A stretch of DNA of 41,804 bases from DASXRC01 sp036506495 (GTDB lineage: Bacteria; Actinomycetota; Actinomycetes; Mycobacteriales; Micromonosporaceae): positions 1 through 41,804 of the forward strand of contig DASXRQ010000090.1 in the NCBI GenBank assembly GCA_036506495.1, given 5' to 3'. Position numbers and translations under genes: made by a program. The notes under the pieces were generated by a model. That model had not been told where the DNA came from and searched no databases. It saw nothing but the letters and a program-made list of their open reading frames with translations. This document shows positions 31,334-39,671 of the stretch, piece by piece. Position 1 is the first letter of the stretch. Each line of letters begins with the position of its first letter.

Positions 31334-32272
31334 GTGGTGGCTGGGCAGGAAACCGTCGAAGCAACGCGTCCGCGCCCCGTCGGGGTTGGCTTGGCTGGCG
31401 CGGTGATCGGCCTCTCGTGGCTGATCGCAGCGCTGGCCCTCCCCGCAGCGGGTTTCGGCTTGTTCTGGCGTGGCGGTAGTGGGGCGTTCCCATTCACCAC
31501 AATGCGCGGCGAGATCGTTGAGCTATACGGGCGGGGTCTGTACCGGTACGACACGTTGTTCGCCGCGGGCGGGGCTCAGGGCAATGACGCGGTTGTGCTC
31601 CTGCTGGGCATCCCAGTGCTGCTCGCGACGACCGCGTTGTACCGCCGCGGATCGATCAGGTGGCGGTTGCTGCACACCGGCGTGCTGGTCTACTTCCTCT
31701 ACATCTATGCCAGCGCCGCCCTCGGCACTGTCGTGTTCAACTGGATGTTCCCGGTGTATGTGTTGTTGTTATCCGCAAGCCTGTTCGCCGTCGTGTTGTC
31801 GTTCGCGTCGGTCGACCTGCGCAGCCTCGCGCGGCAGCTGTCGCCCCTGGCCCCGCGCTACGGTCTGGCGGTGTTCCTGTTCGCCAGCGGCGTCATCACC
31901 CTGGCGGCGTGGGGCCTGCCGTTGGTGACCGCGCTGGCCCGCGGGGGTACGACCGAACGACTGGACAGTTACTCCACCGAGGTCACGTTCGCGCTGGACC
32001 TGGCCACGATCACTCCGCTAACGTTCGCCGCCGGTGCGCTGGTGCTACGCGGGGCGGCGCTGGGATACGCGTTAGCAGTTTCGCTGCTGGTGTTGGAGAC
32101 GGCGCTCGCGCCGATGATCGCGGCGCAAACGATCGGCCAGCTCGCCGCCGGCGTCACGTTCCAGCCAGGTGAGGTGATCGGTCCCATCGGCGGCTTCATC
32201 GCGCTGGCTGCTGGCGCGGGCTGGTTCATCGCAGCCATCGCACGTCACGTCTCCAGAGAGGTCACCCCATGA
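31334..32272 (+). CDS. polytopic membrane protein, unknown function
   Basis: About 312 residues with roughly eight hydrophobic helices, including LLGIPVLLATTALYRRGSIR, LHTGVLVYFLYIYASAALGT and VFNWMFPVYVLLLSASLFAV in a row. A soluble loop IVELYGRGLYRYDTLFAAGG lies between helix 1 and 2, and FQPGEVIGPIGGFIALAAGA near the end. It resembles a common uncharacterised bacterial membrane family (YFLYxYAS...FNxxFPVYVxLxSLSLF). The start is uncertain: GTG 31334 is chosen because it lies about 36 bp after the operator, but no strong ribosome-binding site is seen. It overlaps the next gene by ATGA. Confidence 0.75.
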   Translation: MVAGQETVEATRPRPVGVGLAGAVIGLSWLIAALALPAAGFGLFWRGGSGAFPFTTMRGEIVELYGRGLYRYDTLFAAGGAQGNDAVVLLLGIPVLLATTALYRRGSIRWRLLHTGVLVYFLYIYASAALGTVVFNWMFPVYVLLLSASLFAVVLSFASVDLRSLARQLSPLAPRYGLAVFLFASGVITLAAWGLPLVTALARGGTTERLDSYSTEVTFALDLATITPLTFAAGALVLRGAALGYALAVSLLVLETALAPMIAAQTIGQLAAGVTFQPGEVIGPIGGFIALAAGAGWFIAAIARHVSREVTP

Positions 32273-33057
32273 CCGCGATCGAGACCACAGCCCAGATCGA
32301 TCCGAGATTACCGGCACGCCTGAACGCCGATTGGCGGCAGCTGACCAGGCCAACCGAGCCGGCCGAGCCGTTCGACCCGGCGATGGTCGACCATCTGCCC
32401 GGACCGGCGCGCCGCTGGCTTCGCCACGCCATCGCGCCCGGAACCCTGCTGCGCCGCTCGGTCGTGCTACACCTGCACGGCACGATTCGGCTCGGCGCCT
32501 GGCGGCCCTTCACCGCCAGCGAAGCACTCGCGCCGTTGGAAGGGTTCCTCTGGCCCGTCACCACCCACATGTTCGGGCTGCCGATCCACGGATTCGATCG
32601 CTACAGCAAAGGCACCGGCGAGATGCGGCACCGGATCCTCGGCGTCCTCACCGTCATGACGGCCACCGGCCCGGACATCAACCGCAGTGCGGCAGCCCGC
32701 CACGCCAGCGAGATCATCTGGGCACCCGCGGCCGCCCTGGCACCACAGATCGGCTGGCGCCCAGTGGATGGCAACCGCGTAACCGTTGTCATTCCTTGCG
32801 GCCCATGGGTCTTCGAGCCCACCCTGACGGTTTCCCCGTCGGGTGCCGTGCAGCAGGTGACGCTGCCTCGTTGGACCAACGTCGGCCGCACCGCTTGGCA
32901 CGAGGAGCCATTCACCGCGGTGCTCCACGGCGAGCGCACCTTCGGCGGCTACACCATCCCGACAAAGACCACCGCTGGCTGGGGACATGGCACCCCCGGC
33001 TGGGACAACGGCGGCGCCTTCATCCACCAGATGATCGACGCGGCCACCCACCTCTAA
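32269..33057 (+). CDS. DUF6544-like protein
   Basis: 262 residues, cytoplasmic, no membrane helix. The features are those of the DUF6544 family: LPGPARRWLRHAIAPGTLLR, LHGTIRLGAWRPFTASEALA, DRYSKGTGEMRHRILGVLTV, SAAARHASEIIWAPAAALA, and a late GERTFGGYTIPTKTTAGWGH. Biochemical role unknown; the beta-rich pattern suggests a lipocalin-like or lipid-binding sheet (inference). ATG 32269 overlaps the previous stop and is preceded by GAGAGG, so it is co-translated with the membrane protein. Confidence 0.82.
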   Translation: MTAIETTAQIDPRLPARLNADWRQLTRPTEPAEPFDPAMVDHLPGPARRWLRHAIAPGTLLRRSVVLHLHGTIRLGAWRPFTASEALAPLEGFLWPVTTHMFGLPIHGFDRYSKGTGEMRHRILGVLTVMTATGPDINRSAAARHASEIIWAPAAALAPQIGWRPVDGNRVTVVIPCGPWVFEPTLTVSPSGAVQQVTLPRWTNVGRTAWHEEPFTAVLHGERTFGGYTIPTKTTAGWGHGTPGWDNGGAFIHQMIDAATHL

Positions 33058-33089
33058 CAGACCGACTCCTGGCCGCCCGAGCAGGAGGG

Positions 33090-33119
33090 GCGGGTGCGGT
33101 CGACATCGGCCGCACCCGC
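33090..33119. terminator. bidirectional hairpin between convergent genes
   Basis: A 10-bp perfect stem (GCGGGTGCGG / CCGCACCCGC) with a 10-nt loop, midway between the stops at 33057 (plus) and 33138 (minus). Confidence 0.7.
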
Positions 33120-33137
33120 GAATGTTGCAAACCCCGG

Positions 33138-35246
33138 CTACATGTCGGGCTGGCCGGGCTGGATCGGGCCGATGCGATACGGCCGCATCATCTCGTTGTC
33201 CTCGTGCTCGACGATGTGGCAGTGCCACACGTACTGGCCGGGCGTGTTGAACTGCACCCGCACGCGGGTCACCTGACCGGGCAGCGCGACGACGGTGTCC
33301 TTGACCCCGCTCTCCCAGGATTCCGGCGGCGTGATGACGCCGTTTAGCTGAACGGGCTGAACCACCTCGCCGTCCTCGTCGAGTACCAGGCCCTCACGGT
33401 TGACCACCTCGAATGCGACCTCGTGGATGTGCATGGGATGCGCGTCGCCGGTCGTGTTGTGGATCGCCCAGATCTCGGTGTCGCCCACTGCCGGGTTCTC
33501 CGTGACCGGATCCATCCACAGCCGCTCCACGACCAACCCTTCCGTCAGCACGCCGAGGAGCGCCTCGACCGGGCCCTCGACCTCCTCGTCGTCCTCGTCG
33601 GTGCCGATGTCCGCCCGTTCAATCAGCGCCAGGGGGCGCGTCCGCATCGCCGCTGGCAGCGGTGCGAGTGTTGGCAGCTGCAGGAACTGCGGTGGCGTGG
33701 TGGGATCCGGTGCCACCGCCGGCACCACCCGGAACTGTAGGACCTGTCCCGTCGTGGCCGCGTCGGCGGGATCGAAGTCGACGCCGGGGATCCCACCGCC
33801 GTACGGCTCGTCCGGACCCACGTTGGCAAGGACGTAGTCGCCCACCCGCACGTTGGTGAAGTCCACGATCAGGTCTGCGCGCTCGGCCAATGCCATCAGC
33901 AGCCGGTTGCCGTTTGTGGCGGTCAGGTTGACCGGCGCGGCCAGGAAGCCGCCCTCGTTGCCGATGGCCCACGCCTCGACGCCGGGGATCTGGTTGAAGT
34001 CCAGGATCAGGAACCGGGACTGACAGCCGTTGAGGAACCGGAACCGGTAGCGCCGCTGCTCGACGGTCTGGAACGGCCACGTCTTCCCGTTGACCATCAT
34101 CGTGTTCCCGAAGAACTCCGGGTTCCAGATCGGCGAGAACGGGCCGTCTGGGATGTAGTCGTGGACGATGCCGTCGAAGAACGTGCGGCTGTCCGGGTAG
34201 AACAGCGACCCGTCTGCGTTGAAGGACCGATCCTGCATCGCGATGGGGATCTCATAGTAGGTCTTGTTGGAGGGGAACTTGTCGCCGTCCCTGGGCGCCG
34301 GACTGGGCAGCACGGCCACCGCGCCGGATCGGCTGTCCAGCACCGCCTTGTCGCCGTCGGGGCCGCCACGGATGAGGTAGAAGCCCGCCGGGCCGGCGTA
34401 CACGTTGAGCCGGGTCATGCCCAGCGCGTGGTCGTGATACCACTTGGTTCCCGCTCGGTCGGGGTTCGGGTACTCGAAGATGGCGAAGCCCGGTCCCCAG
34501 ATCGTGCCGCGGGAGGCCGCCGCCTTGCCGGCGAAGAAGTCGTACCACGTGCCGACGGTTGCGTAGCCGGCCGGGATGTTAGTCGCCGCCGGCAAATACC
34601 AGGCCTCGGCGTACCCGTCGCTGTCGTCGCCGACCCCGACCGCTCCATGCACATGGGTGACCAGGGGCACGGGGCCGGCGTACCGACCCGGCGTCTGCAT
34701 AAAGTCGGGTCGTGTGTCGCGGCCGGCCGTGCCGCCGGGCGGGTTCGCCCAGTGCAGGGTCGGGTCGACCGGCAGCAGGTGCGGCCGGTACCCACCGTTG
34801 GCGTCGACCAGCTCGTTGATCCACTTCACGCGCACCGGCCGCTTGTACATCGCCTCGATCGTCAGCGACGGGGCGTTGTGGACCAGCAGCCCCCGCCCGC
34901 TCTGCGTGCGCACGGCGCCGTACCCCCAGACGGTCGTCGCGGGCAGTCCGGGTGGCAGGATCTGCTGCTGGAACTGGCGCACCGAAATCTCGTAGTAGTC
35001 CGTGGGTTTGCCGCCCGCCGACATCACGGTGCCCGCCCGGGGCATCACCGGCGGGATCAACATCTCCGTCTGGTACTTGGCTACGCTCTCGGGATCGAGC
35101 GTGCCTCCGGGAACCTGGGCGATTGCCCTAGTTCCGCCACCCGGCAGGTAGACGAAGAGCGCGAAGCCCGCTCCCGCGCCGCCCACCGCCTTGATGAACG
35201 TTCGCCGACTCAGCGGCTTCACGAAGATGTCCGGACGGTCTGACAT
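33138..35246 (-). CDS. Tat-exported multicopper oxidase
   Basis: 702 residues. A twin-arginine signal is at the N terminus (LSRRTFIKAVGGAGAGFALF, Arg14-Arg15). Copper ligands appear in order: THVHG and KWYHDHALGMT in domain 1 (type 2/3 sites), HPMHIHEVAF and WHCHIVEHEDNEMM in domain 3 (type 1/2/3, with an axial Met). The layout matches large CotA/bilirubin-oxidase-like enzymes, which oxidise phenols, bilirubin, Mn2+ or Cu+ while reducing O2 to water. Folded with copper in the cytoplasm, it would be exported and probably act outside the membrane. ATG 35246 has GGGGAG 9 bp ahead; the frame is open upstream. A DosR-like site is at 35343-35356. Confidence 0.94.
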   Translation of the reverse strand: MSDRPDIFVKPLSRRTFIKAVGGAGAGFALFVYLPGGGTRAIAQVPGGTLDPESVAKYQTEMLIPPVMPRAGTVMSAGGKPTDYYEISVRQFQQQILPPGLPATTVWGYGAVRTQSGRGLLVHNAPSLTIEAMYKRPVRVKWINELVDANGGYRPHLLPVDPTLHWANPPGGTAGRDTRPDFMQTPGRYAGPVPLVTHVHGAVGVGDDSDGYAEAWYLPAATNIPAGYATVGTWYDFFAGKAAASRGTIWGPGFAIFEYPNPDRAGTKWYHDHALGMTRLNVYAGPAGFYLIRGGPDGDKAVLDSRSGAVAVLPSPAPRDGDKFPSNKTYYEIPIAMQDRSFNADGSLFYPDSRTFFDGIVHDYIPDGPFSPIWNPEFFGNTMMVNGKTWPFQTVEQRRYRFRFLNGCQSRFLILDFNQIPGVEAWAIGNEGGFLAAPVNLTATNGNRLLMALAERADLIVDFTNVRVGDYVLANVGPDEPYGGGIPGVDFDPADAATTGQVLQFRVVPAVAPDPTTPPQFLQLPTLAPLPAAMRTRPLALIERADIGTDEDDEEVEGPVEALLGVLTEGLVVERLWMDPVTENPAVGDTEIWAIHNTTGDAHPMHIHEVAFEVVNREGLVLDEDGEVVQPVQLNGVITPPESWESGVKDTVVALPGQVTRVRVQFNTPGQYVWHCHIVEHEDNEMMRPYRIGPIQPGQPDM

Positions 35247-35552
35247 GCCACCCAACTCCCCAAAGTGGCCGGCCGCCGCGCGCCCCACTGCACGCAGGCT
35301 TGCCAATACAGAAAGCGTGGGTGAAGGCAATGACCCCGACTAGGGACTTCCGGACTCATTCATCCTTGCCTTTATACCTGGCCCAACAATTCAGGAGGCC
35401 CCCATTGGAACGGGAAAGCGAAAATGCGCTGCCTGCGGACGAGTGGAACCCCAGCCCTGGTCCTCGGGGCTGAACGCAGGCGGCGGTCGTGACGCCGTGC
35501 CGGCCACCCGGGCTATCCGCTCACCGCGGTCACCGCGTGTCGGCTGGCCGGA
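35247..35552. other. intergenic region between the multicopper oxidase and the broken ICMT gene
   Basis: Apart from the DosR-like site, the segment 35357-35420 is less GC-rich than its surroundings, as expected of a promoter. No gene is visible on either strand. Confidence 0.4.
35343..35356 (+). promoter_or_regulatory. DosR-like site upstream of the multicopper oxidase
   Basis: GGGACTTCCGGACT; minus-strand reading AGTCCGGAAGTCCC, close to the mycobacterial core GGGACTTTAGTCCC. 96 bp before ATG 35246. Confidence 0.45.
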
Positions 35553-36010
35553 TCAGGACTTGCCCGCCCGCAGCCGGCGCCAACAGCGCACCGGAGACGG
35601 AACCAGACGCGGCGTCGCGGCGGCGTACGCGCCATAGTCGGCGAACCGGGCGGCGAGCGCACGCTCCTCCAGTCCACCTTCAACCACAACAGAGCGAGCA
35701 GGGCCAGCCACACCCACACTCGCGTCAACCGGCCGGACAGCAGCACCAGCCCGGCGCCGCCGAGCAGCAGCCCGCTGTAGATCGGATGACGCACGCACGC
35801 GTAGACACCGGTGGTACGCAATTGGGCCGCAGCCGGCGGCAGCGGCGACACGGTCAGCCCCCGGCCCAGCTCGACCGCGCCGGCCATCACGGCGAGCGAC
35901 GCCGCGGCGATCATCAAGACCGCGATCCCGATGAGCCAAGCCGGCGTGGACCACGTCCGGCTTCCCGGCGTCCAGAACAACCCGGCCAGCAGCAGCAGCT
36001 GAATGGCCAC
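35553..36010 (-). pseudogene. ICMT-like membrane methyltransferase, frameshifted
   Basis: The minus strand encodes helices and then TTGVYACVRHPIYSGLLLGG, the methyltransferase signature, continuing to LALLALLWLKV. At about 35670-35676 the frame is lost. The neighbouring frame carries on with GLEERALAARFADYGAYAAA followed by TPRLVPSP, the expected C-terminal end. One missing base would restore a protein of about 150 residues related to the intact copy at 24359. The start is unclear (GTG 36010 or further upstream). Confidence 0.75.
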
Positions 36011-36155
36011 CAGCGACCAGGCCGTAACCTGCTGCCCCGGCCGTACACCAGACCTCAGCTCCCGCGTCCGCCGCCCCCAGCACGGAGTCTCCGCCTATGC
36101 GAGCGAAAGGAGCAGCCAACCTTTCGATAGCCGTACGCCGCGGCCAGCTCTGATT

Positions 36156-37034
36156 TTAGTTCGAATGTGCGGAGGTCAGGCCGACGAGGTCGGCGCTGAC
36201 GCGCCACAGCCGGGCCTGCGCCTCGGTGTCGTACGAGGCCCTGTTGGAAGTTTTGGGTTTGCGCCCGGCGAAGTACTGGCCGGTGACGCCGGCGACGTCC
36301 GGGGACGAGGCGAGGTAGATGGCGGTTTCCGCGCCCCGGGCCGGGGACTTCAGGAAGGGCCGGACCAGCGGGAGGAACGCCCGTTGCCACCGGGCCGGAT
36401 CCTCGGCGCCGAACGCGGTACGTACCACGCCGGGGTGCAGCACAGTCGCGGTGACGCCGGTGCCGTCGAGCCGGCGGGCCAGCTCGTAGGTGAACATCAC
36501 GTTGGCCAGCTTGGACTGGGCGTAGGCGCGCTGCCCGGACCATTTCCGCTCGCCCTGCAGGTCGTCGAAGTCGATCCGCCCCCGGGCGTGGGCGCCGGAG
36601 GAGACGGTGACGACGCGGACCGGTGCGGAGGCGACCAGCCGGTCCAGCAGCAGGTTGGTCGCCAGGAACGGGGCCAGGTGGTTGAGGGCGAAGGTGTGCT
36701 CCAGACCGTCGGCGGTGACCTGCCGGTGCGCCCAGAATCCACCCACGTTGTTGACCAGGACATCCAGCCGGGGGTACGCGTCGAGCACCTCCCGAGCGAG
36801 GCGCCGCACGTCGGCCTGCGACGACAGGTCCGCGACGTACACGTCGATGCTCGGGTTGCCGGACGCGACGCGGATGTCGGTGGCGGCCGCCTCCGCGCGG
36901 GCCCGGCCGCGCCCGCTGATGCCGACCCGGGCACCGAGCCGGGCCAGGCCGATCGCGGTGGCCTTGCCGATGCCGCCGGTGCCGCCGGTGATCAGGACGG
37001 TCTTGCCAGCCATGGAATTGGTGTTGTCGGCCAT
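36156..37034 (-). CDS. short-chain dehydrogenase/reductase (retinol dehydrogenase-like)
   Basis: 292 residues, classical SDR: TVLITGGTGGIGKATAIGLA with the TGxxxGIG cofactor loop near 13-20, DLSSQADV, LVNNVGGFWAHRQ (NNVG), the catalytic Ser in VRVVTVSSGAHARG, and the YxxxK pair in RAYAQSKLANVMF. A basic residue after the second strand (SGRGRAR) suggests NADP(H) preference. The long C-terminal part (ASSPDVAGVTGQYFAGRKPK) is typical of the RDH/WWOX-like subgroup. ATG 37034 follows AAGGAGCGG. The substrate is unknown. It runs in the same direction as the kinase gene upstream, 79 bp away. Confidence 0.92.
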   Translation of the reverse strand: MADNTNSMAGKTVLITGGTGGIGKATAIGLARLGARVGISGRGRARAEAAATDIRVASGNPSIDVYVADLSSQADVRRLAREVLDAYPRLDVLVNNVGGFWAHRQVTADGLEHTFALNHLAPFLATNLLLDRLVASAPVRVVTVSSGAHARGRIDFDDLQGERKWSGQRAYAQSKLANVMFTYELARRLDGTGVTATVLHPGVVRTAFGAEDPARWQRAFLPLVRPFLKSPARGAETAIYLASSPDVAGVTGQYFAGRKPKTSNRASYDTEAQARLWRVSADLVGLTSAHSN

Positions 37035-37113
37035 GGTGCCGCTCCTTGTCGATGCGGGATCGTGCGTGGCCGGTGGGCACGCGGCTTCGGACTGGCTGGC
37101 CAATCCGAGAGTG

Positions 37114-38523
37114 TCAACCTGGTGCTGGTCGAGGACGTTCCGGCGGCCGGACGGGAATTCGGACGCGCAGGACCGTCTCACCCGGTCGGGAGTCGATGTC
37201 GATTTCTCCGCCGTGGCGCTCCACGACAATGCGCCGTGCGGTGTCGAGGCCGAGACCGGCGCCCTTGCCCACGTCCTTGGTCGTGAAGAATGCGTCGAAC
37301 GCGCGGGCCGCGACGTCCGGCGGCATACCGCGGCCGGTGTCGCCGATCTCCACAAGGACGTCGTCCCCGTCAGCCCGTGTCGATATCCGAAGGGTGCCGA
37401 CGCCGTCCATCGCGTCGACGGCGTTGTCGATGAGGTTGGTCCACACCTGGTTGAGCTCGCCGGCGTACGCCTCGATCCGGGGGACGCCGCCGTCGTAGGA
37501 GCGTACAACCTCGATGCCGTCGCGCAGCTTCTGGCTGAGCATTACGAGGGTGTTCTCGAGGCCGTCCGTCACGTCGATCTGCTGGATCGACGCGCGGTCC
37601 ATCTGCGAGTACGACCTGACGGCGGCGACGAGGCCGGAGATGCGGCGGGTCGACTCCCTCACCTCCGAGAGCAGCGTGGCCACCGACAATCTGCTCGCCG
37701 CCCATTCCAGGCCTGGCTCCAGGGCCTCTGCTCCGAGCACGGTCGCTGCGCGCTCGCACCATGCGAGGTCGACCCCGGCGGCCGCAAGTGGCGGGGCGAT
37801 CACCCAGTCACGTTCGACGCCGTGGCGGGCCAGCCACGACGACAGCTCGTCCTCATTATCGCTCACCGCCAGTGGGCTCAGTTCCGCCGCGGGCGGCTGG
37901 ATCTCATGGAACAGTTCGTCGAGCGCGGCCAACTGCATCGCCGAAACCTCACCCTGGGCGAGACGACCGGACGACGAGAGAAGCAGGGCGTACGCGTCTT
38001 CCAACTCATCGACCGCCCGGACAGCGGCGGCCGCCGGGTTGTTGATTTCGTGTGCCAGGCCGGCGGCGAGCGTGCCGAGTGTCACGAGAGACTGGCGTTG
38101 GCGCGCCGTCGACTCAATGGAGCGCGCGGTGCCGTAGATCCCTCGGATGAGGTGTGCGCCGAACGGGAACCAGGCGTTGGACCGCTCACGCAGCACGTCG
38201 GCCGGTACCCGGAGCACCCGCCCGTTTGCCCTTCCTCGCCCGGTGGCGAGATAGACACCGTGCTCGTCCCACGCCCTGAACCCGCCGGCCCAGCGACCCG
38301 GTTCATCCATTCTTCCGACCACGACGTCCTCGCGGCCGAAGTGGCGTACGAGGTCGATGGCGCCGTCGACCAGCACCCACCAGAAGTCCGCGCGCTCGCC
38401 CTCGCGGAACAGGTCGACGCCGAGTTCGATGTCGACCTCCGTGCCGGCCTCGGCCAGCTCCGCGACCTGGTCGTCCGTCAATCCGTCGAAGAGGCCGAGC
38501 GAGCGGAGGTCGTCGACTCGCAT
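37114..38523 (-). CDS. sensor histidine kinase with N-terminal cNMP-binding domain
   Basis: 469 residues: a cyclic nucleotide-binding-like roll (about 1-120, LRSLGLFDGLTDDQVAELAE, FREGERADFWWVLVDGAIDL), a linker, then a HisKA segment LVTLGTLAAGLAHEINNPAA with phospho-acceptor His, and a HATPase domain with NQVWTNLIDNAVDAM, GDTGRGMP and FFTTKDVGKGAGLGL. Cytoplasmic, no transmembrane helix. No response regulator is adjacent, so the partner is elsewhere. The start is set at ATG 38523, where the cNMP domain begins; the frame is open to 38865, but that extension has no family character and a poor start context. A candidate ligand-sensing kinase for nucleotides or redox. Confidence 0.9.
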   Translation of the reverse strand: MRVDDLRSLGLFDGLTDDQVAELAEAGTEVDIELGVDLFREGERADFWWVLVDGAIDLVRHFGREDVVVGRMDEPGRWAGGFRAWDEHGVYLATGRGRANGRVLRVPADVLRERSNAWFPFGAHLIRGIYGTARSIESTARQRQSLVTLGTLAAGLAHEINNPAAAAVRAVDELEDAYALLLSSSGRLAQGEVSAMQLAALDELFHEIQPPAAELSPLAVSDNEDELSSWLARHGVERDWVIAPPLAAAGVDLAWCERAATVLGAEALEPGLEWAASRLSVATLLSEVRESTRRISGLVAAVRSYSQMDRASIQQIDVTDGLENTLVMLSQKLRDGIEVVRSYDGGVPRIEAYAGELNQVWTNLIDNAVDAMDGVGTLRISTRADGDDVLVEIGDTGRGMPPDVAARAFDAFFTTKDVGKGAGLGLDTARRIVVERHGGEIDIDSRPGETVLRVRIPVRPPERPRPAPG

Positions 38524-38718
38524 CAGATCGCGGCAATCACTTCGGGCGGCCCGGCGCACCAAGCACGGCTGCGAGGTCGCGACATCGGGACGGACCGGAT
38601 CCCCTCGCCAGCTCTCGAGATCCCAGTGACGCGGTTCCGGTTGCCGGCCAACGTCCTTGGGCGTGACGAAAACGGTGAGCCTGCTCATCGGGAGGCATGA
38701 CAGCGACGGTACTCGCGG

Positions 38719-38787
38719 TTCAAGATCAAATCTTACAACCCGACGTCCGACCAGGCCGCCCAGTCCGCGAGGATCTTGATCGTTGAA
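38719..38787. repeat. AT-rich inverted repeats upstream of the kinase
   Basis: TTCAAGATCAA (38719-38729) and TTGATC-G-TTGAA (38776-38787) form arms with a single extra base. Within the first lies a small palindrome AAGAT-CAA-ATCTT (38722-38734). It stands out in a GC-rich background and could be an operator, about 200 bp from the kinase start. Confidence 0.3.
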
Positions 38788-38871
38788 TGCTGGGCCAGGC
38801 GTCCGGGCTGGCGCGTTCGCGACGCCATTGCCTGACGCAACGAAACCGGCCTGCGGACCGGGCACTCCGCA

Positions 38872-39486
38872 TCAACAGAAGCCGGTGCCGCCGACGAAGC
38901 TCGATTTGAGGTATCCGGCTTGCGCGGCCGCCATCGACACCACCTTCTTGCCCGAGTCAAGCTCGAACAGGATGCCGCGGCCCGACATAGTGGTCACCAG
39001 GTGGGCGTTGGCGGTGCCCCGCTTGAGGTCCTGTCCGGGGATGCCCTTGTAGATCGACTTGAGCTGCGCCAGGGTCGTGCCCAGCCACGCGCCCGATGGC
39101 GTCGGTATGGACGGCGACCGGTTGACCGCCAGATACAGCTCGCCGTCGGAGTGGAACGAGAGCCGGATCCCCTCCCAGGTGCCGGTCCCCCGCGCGGTGG
39201 TGTTGCCCGGGCATGCCGCCGCGGTGGCGACCTCGTCGAGCTGTCCGGCCGCCTGCAGGTCGGCCAGCATCGCCCCCAACCGGTACGGCCCGGCGCCGTC
39301 CACGGTGAACTCGAGGACTGCCGGCGCCGACCCGGTAGGCGTGGCCGAGGCCGGCGCGGGCGCCGACGTCGAGCCGGTCGGCGCGGCAGAGCTGGTCGCC
39401 GCGGACGGGGTCGCGGTGGGCTCTCCCGCGCCGCAGCCGGCCGCGGCGAGCAGTACCGCGGCGGCTAGGACGCCAACGCGCTTCAC
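38872..39486 (-). CDS. putative lipoprotein, unknown function
   Basis: 204 residues: a short basic N terminus, hydrophobic signal VGVLAAAVLLAAAGCGAGEP with the lipobox Cys near 20, a Thr/Ser/Ala/Pro-rich linker of about 45 residues, then a globular domain with LEFTVDGAGPYRLGAMLADL at its start, YKGIPGQDLKRGTANAHLVT in the middle and a Phe-Cys end. GTG 39486 is selected because the signal peptide begins there. The protein is expected to be anchored on the outer face of the membrane. I do not recognise the domain. Confidence 0.8.
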   Translation of the reverse strand: MKRVGVLAAAVLLAAAGCGAGEPTATPSAATSSAAPTGSTSAPAPASATPTGSAPAVLEFTVDGAGPYRLGAMLADLQAAGQLDEVATAAACPGNTTARGTGTWEGIRLSFHSDGELYLAVNRSPSIPTPSGAWLGTTLAQLKSIYKGIPGQDLKRGTANAHLVTTMSGRGILFELDSGKKVVSMAAAQAGYLKSSFVGGTGFC

Positions 39487-39671
39487 GAGGTCAAGTGGAG
39501 CGGACCCGCGACGTCGTGGCAAGGCCGTTCGTCCGCCGATCGGGCGAGGGAAGTTGGCACCTCCGGCGCGGCGCACGTCGCCGCCGTTAGACGGATTGAC
39601 GGCCAGTCTCATCTACGGACACGCTCAAACCGGCAAACCTGCTCCCCTCGTTGACGACACTGGTGATCGAC

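Noticed and set aside
34161..35243. Long plus-strand frame opposite the multicopper oxidase
   Set aside because: Antisense shadow. All copper-site motifs and the Tat signal are on the minus strand.
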